Assembly (NCBI GenBank): GCA_002794735.1
Contig: NBAZ01000003.1
Coordinates: 868,001-932,000 of the forward strand
DNA from: Pyrrhoderma lamaoense
Taxonomy: Eukaryota; Basidiomycota; Agaricomycetes; Hymenochaetales; Hymenochaetaceae
Reading direction: 5' to 3'
DNA: 64,000 nucleotides
Below are positions 48,732 to 59,257 of this stretch, in pieces. The stretch's first letter is position 1; every line of letters begins with the position of its first letter. A program made the position numbers and the translations under genes. Under the pieces are notes generated by a model. It did not search any database and was not told the origin of the DNA. It saw only the letters and a program-made list of their open reading frames with translations.

Positions 48732-50606
48732 ATGCCTCCGCGCAGAATTGAAGTAGATTCTGGTTCCGAAGATGACTTTGTGAGCGACAATGATGACTTA
48801 TACGATGAAGGGAGGATCAAAAAGGGTAAGGGCAGAGCTTCCGATAGAAAGAAGAGTCGAAAGGGGAAAAACAAGGCGGCAGAGGTTCGGTCACAACTTA
48901 GTATTCAGAGTGACGAATATCTAGAATGGTATCATGATTCATAGGCATATGCTTGGGAAGCTACGTATACTCGGTCCTGGGACGCGGTTAGGGAAGATGA
49001 GTCGGGAAGCCTACAAGGTGCTGTTGATGAACTCATAGCTCGAGGTAGACGACGTAGGTATGTATCTTGTCACTACCTGACTACCCGCTACTCACTCTCA
49101 TTTGCATAGACTTCTATTCCCTTCAGATGCTATACGTCGAACGATAATACGGCATATGGTTATAATATTAGACCTTTCTGCGTCAATGCTTGACCGAGAC
49201 ATGCGTCCTACACGGTTTGACCTTGCACTAGAATGTACGCGTGCATTCGTCTCAGAGTGGTTCGACCAAAACCCACTTGGACAGGTAGCTGTCATTGGAA
49301 TGCGCTCAGGTATTGCAGAAAGACTTGGTGAAATGTCTGGTATGATCCGTTGCTCTTACCGGCTCTGGCCACGGGAAAAGAACGCTGATGATTTTGTGCA
49401 TGTAGGAAGCCCACAAGATGTCCTCAAATCAATACAGGAACGACATCGCCTTGAACCAGCGGGCGAACCTAGTCTTCAAAATGCTATTGAAATGGCGCGT
49501 AGTAGCATGAGGTATTTTGTTATTATCCTCGTACTTTGAGCGCTAACATCCCCACCCAAGTACTCTTTCTTACTCACATGCCATATAACACATATGTAAT
49601 ATTCGTATCGCATTTTTTCTATCATTCGGTTGCAACTGCTATGTGTAGCCATCTACCGTCCCATTCATCACGAGAGATCGTGCTTATATTCGGGTCACTT
49701 ACTAGTGTCGACCCGGGTAACATACACGACAGTGTTTCTTCGTGTACCAAGGATAAAATACGAATCTCTGTGATAGCATTAGCAGCAGAGATGAAAATCT
49801 GTCGGGAGATGTGTGATAAAACTGGTGGTACGCACAATCTACATCTTATCCACATACAGTGTATATTAAGTCAATCAAATGAAGGCCAGTTTGGCGTAGC
49901 TCTGAACGAAGGACACTTTCGTGATCTACTATTTGAGTTGATTCCACCCCCTGCACAACGTGCTCTTGCTCGAATATCTGGGACTGGATCCAATTCAACC
50001 CCATCCTCCTCCTCAGCAAATCCATCTGCAGATCTAATGCTAATGGGTTTCCCCACACGTGTTCCTGCAACCTCCGCCCCAGCATTGTGCGTTTGTCATG
50101 CAGCCCTACGAAGCGCAGGATTCATATGCCTCGATGTTCCTCCCGTTTATGCGATGTTCCAACCGACTGCGATGTCTGCGGGCTCATGGTCGTCAGTGCA
50201 CCGCATCTTGCGAGGAGTTATCACCACTTATTTCCGGTAAAGCCGTATCAAGCTGTGTAAGTAGCAAGGAAATTTGGTTTTGCTTCCTTTCTCCCTCCTA
50301 TCGCCATCATCTCGCCGTCGTCAATAGCTTCTATCTTGTTTTGTTTTCCTGGTCAACTGTTTTATTTTTCTGGGTCCCTCGTGGTTTAACAAATATTCCT
50401 TTTCTAGTTCAGATCTTGGAACCTCATCTTCTTCTTCATGTTGTCATGGGTGCGCCGTACCTTTTCCAAAGTCGGTCTCCGCGGTTGGGGATGGATTGAG
50501 TCCAATAGGGAGATACAAATGCCCAGAATGCAAGAATGATTTTTGTACAGATTGCGATGTATTTGTGCATGATGTCGTACATTGCTGTCCTGGCTGCGGC
50601 CGGTGA
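48732..50606 (+). CDS. SSL1: TFIIH core subunit SSL1 (p44)
   Basis: Exons 48732-48884, 48945-49057, 49110-49511, 49647-49827, 49885-50256 and 50408-50606. After a charged leader comes [18 protein letters not shown] and the von Willebrand A domain with [20 protein letters not shown]. Then follow [20 protein letters not shown] and [16 protein letters not shown]. The zinc-binding parts are [16 protein letters not shown] and the C-terminal [20 protein letters not shown] ending CPGCGR. SSL1 supports the XPD helicase in transcription and nucleotide excision repair. The 60-base intron 48885-48944 holds an in-frame stop, so it must be spliced. At 50129-50132 one more C is needed to read ICPRCSSRL. 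Introns of 135 and 150 bases are long for this window. Confidence 0.9.
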
Positions 50607-51779
50607 TATAATATGCCTGCTAGAGAAGATTTGAACAAGGACCCGAAATAGTGGCTGCAAACGCAGAGAGCTTAACCTTGAAAATATGCTATCACTGGTT
50701 GACATAAGTTGCTCTCACTTCCCACATTGAAGAAGTTTAGCCTCATGCGGGAGTATAGTCGGATAATAGGAATCTCTGATAACTTTGTTTCGGGATGCAT
50801 CTGATGTTTGGAAGTAAATAGCGTTACGCAAAAATGTGTAGTTAGTTCATCGATCAGCTGGCGTATTTCCAGCTTGCAAAGATCTTACACAACTTATGAT
50901 GATGTATTACTTTATAAGAAACAGTTGGAGACATATTCTTCGGATTAATATCACTCGGTAAGGTTGTTTCAACTAGAATCGTCTACGTGGCTCGCCTTAT
51001 TTGTGAGTCATGATTCGGTTTCTAAAAGTGATTATTGACTAAGGAGTCTCACTGACAACTTATGGGAACAGCATTGCAATGCTATACTGTGCTATGCTAG
51101 GAGTTTTGTGATATTTAAGAGGGGAACTGGAGCGAAATGAGCATCAAAGACATCCATCCCAGTGACCACATACCACCTCAGGTCCGCTGATCCAGGCCTT
51201 GACGGGTTAGTTGACATCATAGCCATCTTGATCTAGCTTGAAATAGAAAGTGATCGAACTTTCCGAATTTGTCAATAGTGAGTACTTTATGCTCCGCTAC
51301 TTACTGCAAGTAAAAATTTTAATTCCCAAAAAAAATGAAAAACTTTTTTTATTGTTGTGTATCGATCGCTCCCCATTTGCGCATCAGACCTCGACTACGG
51401 GCCAGTCTCAACAGGTACAACGCTTTGAATAATCGCCTCTAGCACTCTCGCACACACAGAGAGTCTGATAATCACCAGCCCGCGAACGTATCCCGTTTGC
51501 GCGTAAATTCTATCCAGAGTCCGACAAACGTTCTATGCATCCAAGACAAGCCCTCAGTGGCGAAGACGACGTCCCCTCCGTGCGCTAGCATCCCCTTTGC
51601 CGTCTAGACTTGAGTATATTGCACTTGTTATTTTGCGCTCGTGTGACACACAACCTCACGTACCACTCATCTGATATAACTTACCCCCTCCTTCCTATAC
51701 TTCAACAAACCTCACGTACGAAAGAACAAAACAAGTCTCGAGGATCTCGAGGCGCTAAATATATCTGTTTCACAAATCG
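50607..51779. other. Intergenic, no gene recognised
   Basis: About 1.2 kb upstream of the S-adenosylmethionine decarboxylase gene. Its last 200 bases are pyrimidine-rich, as is common in fungal promoters and leaders. No coding signal. Confidence 0.5.
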
Positions 51780-53298
51780 ATGGCAAGCAATGTAGATGAT
51801 GTATCTACAATCTGCCCATTCGAGGGCCCCGAAAAACTCCTCGAGATCTGGTTTGCTCCCAGTCCAGAAAGCGTTCCCGATGCTACAACTGCTCACAAAG
51901 GCAAAAGTGGCCTCCGCGCTGTAGAGCGCAAGGTGTGGGAGGACATGCTCGGCATCGTAAAGTGTAAAGTTCTCAGCGTCATATATGGCGAGGAGATGGA
52001 TGCCTACCTTCTTAGGTGTGCATTCTTTTTTGTTTCTTTTTTCGCAATGTCTTTCCTTGTGATATTCTCCTGCTAACTAACGGCTCCTAATGTACAGCGA
52101 ATCATCCCTTTTCATCTCACCTCACCGCTTAATATTGAAAACGTGTGGTACAACATTAAACCTTCTTGGTTTACCGCGTATCTTGTATATAGTTCGCACA
52201 CAAGCAAACCTACCGTCAGTTTACCAATGCTTCTATTCCAGAAAAGCGTTCATGTTCCCCGACAAACAACTTGGGCCTCACAAAGACTGGACAACAGAGA
52301 TTGAATTCCTTGACAACGTTTTTGAACGAGGATCTGCATATACAGTAGGAAAAATGAACGGTGATCATTGGCTCCTTTATATGACTACTCCAGAAGATCT
52401 TCTTGGTTCTGGTTCCACTCCCGTAACTGAATCTAGTTCACTCGCATCCTCTTTCATTGGCCTTCCGGAGACGTTATCTAAAGAGAACCCTAGAGAAGCG
52501 AAGGAAAAGGAGCAATGGGCCATTGTTGCACCGGGTGGTCTTTATTCTTTACCTATTCTCCCGCCTGCACAAGACTATACTATCGAGATTCTAATGACAC
52601 ACCTTTCTGCTAAAGCACGGAACGCCTTCATGACTCCCGACGGAGTTGATCCTAGTGCACATGCTCAAGAACTCTCAGATAAGCTAGGAATAACCGACAT
52701 CTTCCCTCGCAAGTATACAGACTTGGATGCATACGCATTCACCCCTTGCGGATACTCTGCCAACGCACTCATTAGATGGGATGAGGCCGCAGCAATCGCT
52801 GGTCAACATGGTCCCAAAAACATGAGACCTACCCCGAAGACTGGTGAAGGTTACTATACGATCCACGTCACCCCGGAGGAGGGTTGGTCATATGCTTCAT
52901 TTGAATGTAACGTTCCCCTGGCCACCCGTCGTCCTGGAGCACGAGCAACTGATACACCAGACAACATCCCTGACCTCGGTACGTTAGTCCGCCGTGTCGT
53001 GAAGATTTTCGAGCCGGGCAAGATTACCATGACGCTCTTCGTCGCTTCCGACTCGGGAGATGAGGTTGCATCGAATGGAGAACCGCAACCTGAGGAAGAA
53101 AATGTTGACGACGATTACGTTGAAGAGGAAGAAGAATGGCCTGTGGAGACTGCGCAGCGGGCTTTCAAGGCTGCTTTAACGCGTTACCCTAGGCGCAGCA
53201 GCTTTGGTGGTGAACGGGGGATATACAAACGCACGGATAAAATCAACTACGAATTTGGCGGATATGACCTCGCCTTTGCCAGCTTTGAACTGATCTGA
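51780..53298 (+). CDS. SPE2: S-adenosylmethionine decarboxylase proenzyme
   Basis: Two exons (51780-52015 and 52098-53298) join in phase to 478 residues. The intron splits the family signature YLLSESSLFISPHRLILKTC. Self-cleavage between Glu and the next Ser makes the pyruvoyl cofactor. FEGPEKLLEIWF near the N-terminus and YAFTPCGYSANAL and YYTIHVTPEEGWSYASFE near the C-terminus are further signatures with the Cys and His expected at the active site. The enzyme makes the aminopropyl donor for spermidine and spermine. A Pro/Asp/Glu-rich insert near the C-terminus (QPEEENVDDDYVEEEEEW) is fungal-specific in my experience. No frame problem. Confidence 0.95.
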
Positions 53299-55763
53299 GA
53301 TACCAGAGAACTGATAAATGAATGACTGATTATTACATACATGTATATGCGATGCTGCTCACGCTTTATGAATTTAGTAATACAAAAATTGAACTTAACT
53401 GAAAAGCTTTCAACTCTTGTTTCCAATTCAAGTTGTTTCCTTTCTATTTTCCCTTGCCCGCACCTTTTTTTGTTGTGTTGTAAATGCTATATGCCAGCGC
53501 TTCTGTACTATAACAAACCGTGCTTTTTGAAATAAAGTATATTTGTCCACTAGAAGAATGTTCTTCTATGCATGTTTTCAATTTTCGAAACGGACAAAGT
53601 ACTCCCGTACTTCCAGTTCTTGAATCTTTTTTTTCTGGGGGCTTACTGCCTTGAAACTGTCAATAGAGCCACATAGGGAAATTAGATGGAAGATGAAGCA
53701 AGCGCTGATAAGTTTGCTAGCGTAAAGAGTTTTCAAACTTGATGAGAGAACGGAAGTATATGGCTTTGTTTGGACCTATTGATGACGGAAGAAGCCGGCG
53801 CCACCAATAGCATATCATCAACATTAGAGTTACAGATTCAGGAGCAGTATAGGGACAAAGTCTGAAGATTTAAATCATCCGGCGGGGTTTCTTTGATCCC
53901 CCTCTCCCCCTCTCACTGTATTCAGGACAGAGTTAATGCATGATTTTTCTTTTTCCATCAAGACGTCGGACGCTGAAGGCTCCTTTTTCAACACATTTAT
54001 TTACTTCCTCATAGAACTCTTCTTTGATTCTAGGTAACATATTTATTAAGACCCCATAAATCTTCTAAGGTTCGCAAGTGATTTAAAATAAGGTTAAAAA
54101 TATTTCTAGTAATTCTCCCTTTTTCTTTAATTTTAATTTTTTTCCCTTTTCCAATGATAACCGGATCTACCCTTGCCTCGTCTAGTAGCTAAAAGTTAAA
54201 CATAAGGAACATTCATATTTAATATTATCGGAATCAGAGTGGGACTAACAATGAAGCGAACCTTATAGATCAAGTTGTCCCTTCGACCTTTTAGACAAGG
54301 GCATATGCACATGTCAGTTCTACGAGAATAAGATGCGAGATGTCGCACGAGTCCTGGCACAGCAATGCACTCTGCTAGCTCTACCGCCGACAAACACCTC
54401 CGGTCGGCGGCATTCTCGGAAACAATTTATCTTGAAAACTCAGAGAGGTTGCAAGAAGGAAGAAGTGAAAGAAAAGAAAAGGGAAACAAAGGGAATCGAA
54501 ATTAAGATGTATTGCAAATAGTCATATCCTATTCAATAGCGCGCACGCAAACACACAAACATACACACAACACACACGCACATAATACGTCAGCTCAAAA
54601 ACCCTCTTTTTTTGTCAGAACTGGATGTCATGTATAATTACAATACATTCTATATTCTACAAATTGTCACTTCTCCACGAGGCAGTACATGTATAGTTCG
54701 CGTCATCCGAGCCAGTCGCAAGAAGAAAGCCTGTTTCGTGCAGGAAAAAAAAAGAAAACAAGTATTAATCACAGAAGACCTGCCTTTGTATGATTTAGTT
54801 TTGTAGTTGTTGTAGCCGCAACACATGGCCGCGGCGTCCAAAAATGTGAGTGGAGAGTTTTGAATCACCATCATCCGGAGGGGTCCTGGAAGATGATCCA
54901 CGATGAGTTGGAAAGGGGAGATTTAACTTGCCTCCGCGATGGAATAGAATTTAATAATAATATCAATAAAAAGGGTTCTTACTTCGATCAATCAATACAC
55001 CCAACAAGCAGGTGAAATGCTGTTATTAAGGTAGGCCATTTGCCGTTTAATAATTATAACAAATACATTCCTGATCGTCGGTTAGCGGTTGGTGAAGATG
55101 GAGATCAGTTTTTTTTTTCTTCAGGTCATCATCACAACGATGGATAACACCCGTCAGTAACGTACTCTTTGTTGCCAATCCCGTTGCCTCGATCGAGCCC
55201 GGCTGGCTGTAATTTAGCCTTCTTCCAACTCCGCGTATTTGCTCTTAAATCAGCTATAGCTAGACGTAAGGCTAGTACTCGATCCTTGCCTAAAATAGGG
55301 GAGAAAATAGGATAGTAAGTAATCAACAAGTCTATTCATGATTAGCTCCGAAGCATGGAATAAAACAAAATACAAGATTATAAAACATGTATTCGAACTA
55401 CATAGTGATTGGAACGGACCGTCTCTTGGCTTCCATCATCCGAGCTTCTGGCCGAGCGGTGCACGCAAAGACCGGGCTCACAATTGCCGCTTTGATAATT
55501 AAATGCAAGCTATAGCTCGTGGCTCTGGTTCTAGCCGATAGAACACATCACTGGTCTACATCTGAAGGATCCTATCGACAAGTTTGTTTTTCCGTCATCA
55601 CTCCTATACCTTAATTTGAAGCTTCTCAAAAGAGTCAACCTGGTTTATTCTTGCTACCAATACCAATTACCTGCATCCCCCCTCAAATCTCATTTACTCT
55701 AATACGAAGAAGTCTTTATCTTCTACAGCACCCACATCGTCTTGTTCTACTGTACTCTATCTT
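53299..55763. other. Large intergenic region with a weak coding candidate
   Basis: About 2.5 kb. It holds a CA-rich microsatellite and, on the minus strand between about 54785 and 55330, two stretches with protein-like composition (KDRVLALRLAIADLRANTR and FGRRGHVLRLQQLQN). These could be exons of one small gene, but no start or clean splice could be established. Confidence 0.35.
54541..54592. repeat. Imperfect CA microsatellite
   Basis: About 50 bases made mostly of CA and ACA units with interruptions. No function is implied. Confidence 0.8.
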
Positions 55764-57455
55764 ATGAATGTCGTTCGTCTCTCTCCTGCAAGTCCGACAG
55801 CCGACCTTCGAGCCTTGGAAGAAGTCTCCGATTTTGCTTCGACTGATATGGGTTGGGGGGAGAGGAACGCTGGACTTATCGAAAGCTGACAGACGAAGAG
55901 GTTATTCCAGAGATTCTCCGAATAGGAAATCATGGTATGGAAGAGAATGCTAGCTACATCACCTTTCAGCCATGCATGTCATACGAGTTGCGCTCTCAAG
56001 ATCGTTTTGTTGTTCAAAATTGGGATTTGCAGGGCAAACGATGGTCATTTAGTGCTATCTTTGATGGTGAGGACACAGTAATCAATGTCTCCATTACCGT
56101 GGGTCCAAGCCTGAGTACATTGTCTTCATAAGGACATGGATCGCATGACACCGTCGACTATGTGGTGGAATACCTGCCTGCTAGGGTCAGAAGAACTCTT
56201 CAAAGCACCTTAACGAGTGGAACGGCATCTCCGGCTAGCATATCTCGTCTTCTTCACGACGCGATTATAGAAACTGACAATGCTATCACGAATGAATTCC
56301 TCCGTCTTTTCCCTGAAGGACGAGAAGGTATTTCACGACTTAGCGACCGAGAAATAGAGTCTCGAGTCAGAAACAAGGACCGAGTAACTCATCCCGCTGT
56401 ACGGCGTTGCATGTCAGGGTCTACTGCACTTCTTTCCCTCGTAGATCCAACTAGGACCTGTCTGTGGGTAGCTAACCTTGGTGATTGTCGGGCAGGTGAG
56501 TCCCAGTAACCTATACCAATAAATAGAATTCTAACCAATGAGAAACGACCGAATCTCACACACATATACTTTCATAGTTCTCATTTCAAAACATTCGAAT
56601 GGGTCCTACCATGCCCAAAGACTGAGTGAAGTACATAACGGGGGAAACGATCGCGAGTTACAGAAGATAAAGGAAAAACGCCAGAAAGAAAGAGAGTGCA
56701 TACTAAACCGACGTGTTCTAGGATTCTTAGCGCCGACTAGAGGTAAGTCTTCTAAGATGAGTGGCCAAGGAGAAGGGTAGTGCTTATCGTAACAATTCAT
56801 ATGCATTTGTTAGCTCTAGGTGACACATGGCTGAAACTACCCGTTGAATACTCCCGCAGAGTGCTCATGAAGACGAGAGAATTTTGGGCGGCAGGTCTCT
56901 CTGAGGAATATATCAATCGGATTCATTCTCCGCCATATGTCTCCAACAATCCTCAAGTTCATCAACATTATCTTCGAACGGAATCTAGACGCCGGCGGGC
57001 CCCACTACGGCAACTACTGCGCCGCCTGGAAGGGGTAACAATCAGCCCGGCCAGAACAGCGAAGAAATACAAGATATAGCACTGCTTCTCTGTTCCGACG
57101 GACTCGTCGATTTATACGAGGAGCAAGGTAAAAATGAAAGTGATTATCTAAAGCATTGGGCCGCCATAATCGGAGAAGGGCTCAACTACCCTAGGCAGCC
57201 AATTAATCTGACACCCTCTATAAATGTAAGCCCGACGCATCCTTCACGTCAAATGTCCATTTTGCGTTTTATACAAAACACTAGCATTTATGAAATACCT
57301 TCCAGGGCTCACAAAACGTAGCTGTCCATCTTTTGCGCGATGCTATCGGAGGTGATGACCTTGCGAAGGTCTCAGCCAATCTTACTGTTGAAATGGACGA
57401 TAGGTGGTTGGACGATACAACTATACTTGTGCACCGATTTGCATGCCAGCTGTGA
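55764..57455 (+). CDS. PP2C-type Ser/Thr phosphatase, copy B
   Basis: Exons 55764-56066, 56133-56495, 56578-56742, 56814-57225 and 57306-57455. Motifs are STDMGWG, RWTYRKLTDEE, SAIFDG|HGSHDTVDYVVEY, CLWVANLGDCRAG, NRRVLGFLAPTRALGDTWL, ALLLCSDGLVDLYEEQ and WLDDTTILVHRF. They place it in the same PPM/PP2C group as copy A, with the intron inside the DG|H motif and the same spacing of the RRVLG block. The substrate is unknown; both copies keep DD at the last metal motif. Two gaps are suspected. A G6 run (55855-55860) needs seven G to join DMGWG to the RWTYRKL frame, and one base is missing near 56980-56990, before a Thr/Pro/Gly linker. The copies are about 40 kb apart and in opposite orientation. 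Confidence 0.8.
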
Positions 57456-57874
57456 TAGGTATCTCCGTTCCATGCCATCAAATTACATTCGAATAGGAGG
57501 AAATCGAATAATTGCTTTTGTCGCCTTATGATACCGTGACAGTCCAGTCGGCATTGTGAAGACAGCTGATATTGTGTATTAACGAAGAAAGGGTACAATG
57601 GTCGATCGATCAAGATAAAGACAGTAACCGCAAACATTCAATGCTTATCTTGCTATTTGTTTGTATTCCTCATGAACTTCAAGAAGGATACTACTCTCCT
57701 AACAGGGATAAGAGTTCCGATTTCTGGTAGATGCAAATCTGTGTTAAATCGGAGATCGGACCAACTAAGCATTGTGAACAGTATGGAAGGACAGATAACG
57801 GAACCGAGGAACCTTTTGGAGTTCTTTAGACAGAATATATCGTGTTTGCAGCGTGTTCTGAGTCCCTGCCACCG
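57456..57874. other. Convergent intergenic region
   Basis: About 420 bases between the 3' ends of PP2C-B and the WBP4-like gene. Nothing recognised. Confidence 0.5.
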
Positions 57875-59066
57875 TTAGTATCGCGGAAGAGAAGGAATAG
57901 CCGTATAGAGGATATTGGTCAAATTTGTATTATCGCCTTCCCCTCTTGCGGGAACTTTACGCCTTCTAAATAAACCAGCATTGAGTTCTGGGACCTGCTT
58001 GTCCTCTTCCTTTATTTCTACTTTAACGGATGCCGAATCCGTTTGAGTCTGAGATAAATCGGAATCCTTCGTAAGATGCACTGAGTGGCTTGATTGAGGG
58101 GCGTCGGCTTCTTCCTTTACTGCAGGATCTACGCGTGTTGGCTCGGGGTCTTCCTTCAGATCTGTCGGAGCTTTTGATTCAGAGGCAGCAACACGTTTCC
58201 ACCCCATCGGCTGCCACTTTGGCTTCTCTGTATTTTCATTGTTTGAAAGTTGGTTGACCCCATCTTTTCCAGAAGGCGTTGCAGGGGTATCATTTTTGGC
58301 TTCATCATTATTATCTGATGTGCCATTGGGGACCTCTTGACTCAATTTCGGCTTTAGTTTGATATCTCCTGGATCCCAGAGCTCGTCCAATCCCGCATTA
58401 AGCGTCTTTTTACGTAGTTTATATTTACGCCCGTCATCGTCATCTTCTGGAGGAGCTTCTGCCTCACGCTTCCGGGTAGCTGAGTCTCCCAAAGAATCAG
58501 ACTTTGTCTCCATTTCAGAATTAATATCAGCGCCCGGAAGAGGCGGGGGAGGAGGAGCGACGACTTCCCAATCACCAACAAGTCCTTGAGTTCTTCTACG
58601 TTCTTGTTCCACCTTATTGCGTTCTTCGTCAGGATCGACATAGCCCAAAGACTGTGCTGTAGAGTAGTTTGACCAAATGCTTGTTGGCCTTTCTGGCTTA
58701 TTAGACGTAGATGAAGCTGTTTTCTGATTTAAAGTTGTTTCTGAGGCTGATGCTAGGGTAGCCCTGCCTAGAGATATATCTTGCGCAAAGGCAGCATTTG
58801 CAGCCTACTGAGTGATGAGTCAGAAGAATTGAGTTCAATAAAAACAAATTATCTACCGCATCTACTCTCTGCATCTCACGCATCTCCTCCTCAAGGTCTT
58901 TCTTCGCTCGTTCTCCGGATTTGTAGATGTCACGCACATATCGGTCTCTGTTTCCAATGTGTCTGAGACCCGATTCATGTTGCCTTCTTGATGGGGCATC
59001 GTCTGCGATGTAAATATTACAATACTTGCAGAAGTATTTGTTGCGAGACTTCCAGAATTCAGTCAT
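57875..59066 (-). CDS. WBP4/FBP21-like spliceosomal zinc-finger protein
   Basis: Two exons (58857-59066 and 57875-58804) join in phase to 379 residues. The start MTEFWKSRNKYFCKYCNIYI and HESGLRHIGNRDRYV make a U1C/matrin-type C2H2 zinc finger at residues 4-40. A charged helix follows (KDLEEEMREMQRVDAAANAA). Residues 110-200 include GYVDPDEERNKVEQE and a proline run, and the C-terminus is acidic with FRRRKVPARGEGDNTNL near the end. This order fits WBP4/formin-binding-protein-21-like splicing factors. I do not see clear WW domains, which animal WBP4 has, so the assignment rests on the zinc finger and tail. It is divergent from CDS1 by 191 bases. Confidence 0.72.
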
Positions 59067-59257
59067 CGTGGTTGACGACAGAGGGCAGGTATGCTTAGTC
59101 ATCCCACTAAATGGATGAATGTTCACGGGTACGTAATAACATATTAAACTCATGAAAACCAGCAAGACGCGTCTCGGCAGGGAAACACGTCGACAAAACA
59201 CAAATTCCATCTTTTCGACAGGTATCGGGTTAAGAGTAATCCACTGACCCTTATAAA
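59067..59257. promoter_or_regulatory. 191-base divergent promoter, WBP4-like / CDS1
   Basis: Short spacer between two start codons. Shared promoter function is inferred from position. Confidence 0.4.

Noticed and set aside
49536..50240. Long frame starting [11 protein letters not shown] in SSL1
   Set aside because: Its start lies in the intron 49512-49646 and its end follows the frame past the suspected missing base at 50129-50132; it is SSL1 read with one wrong end at each side.
55170..55210. TCGATCGAGCCC-like stretch that recalls a tRNA T arm
   Set aside because: No acceptor, D or anticodon stems could be paired around it.
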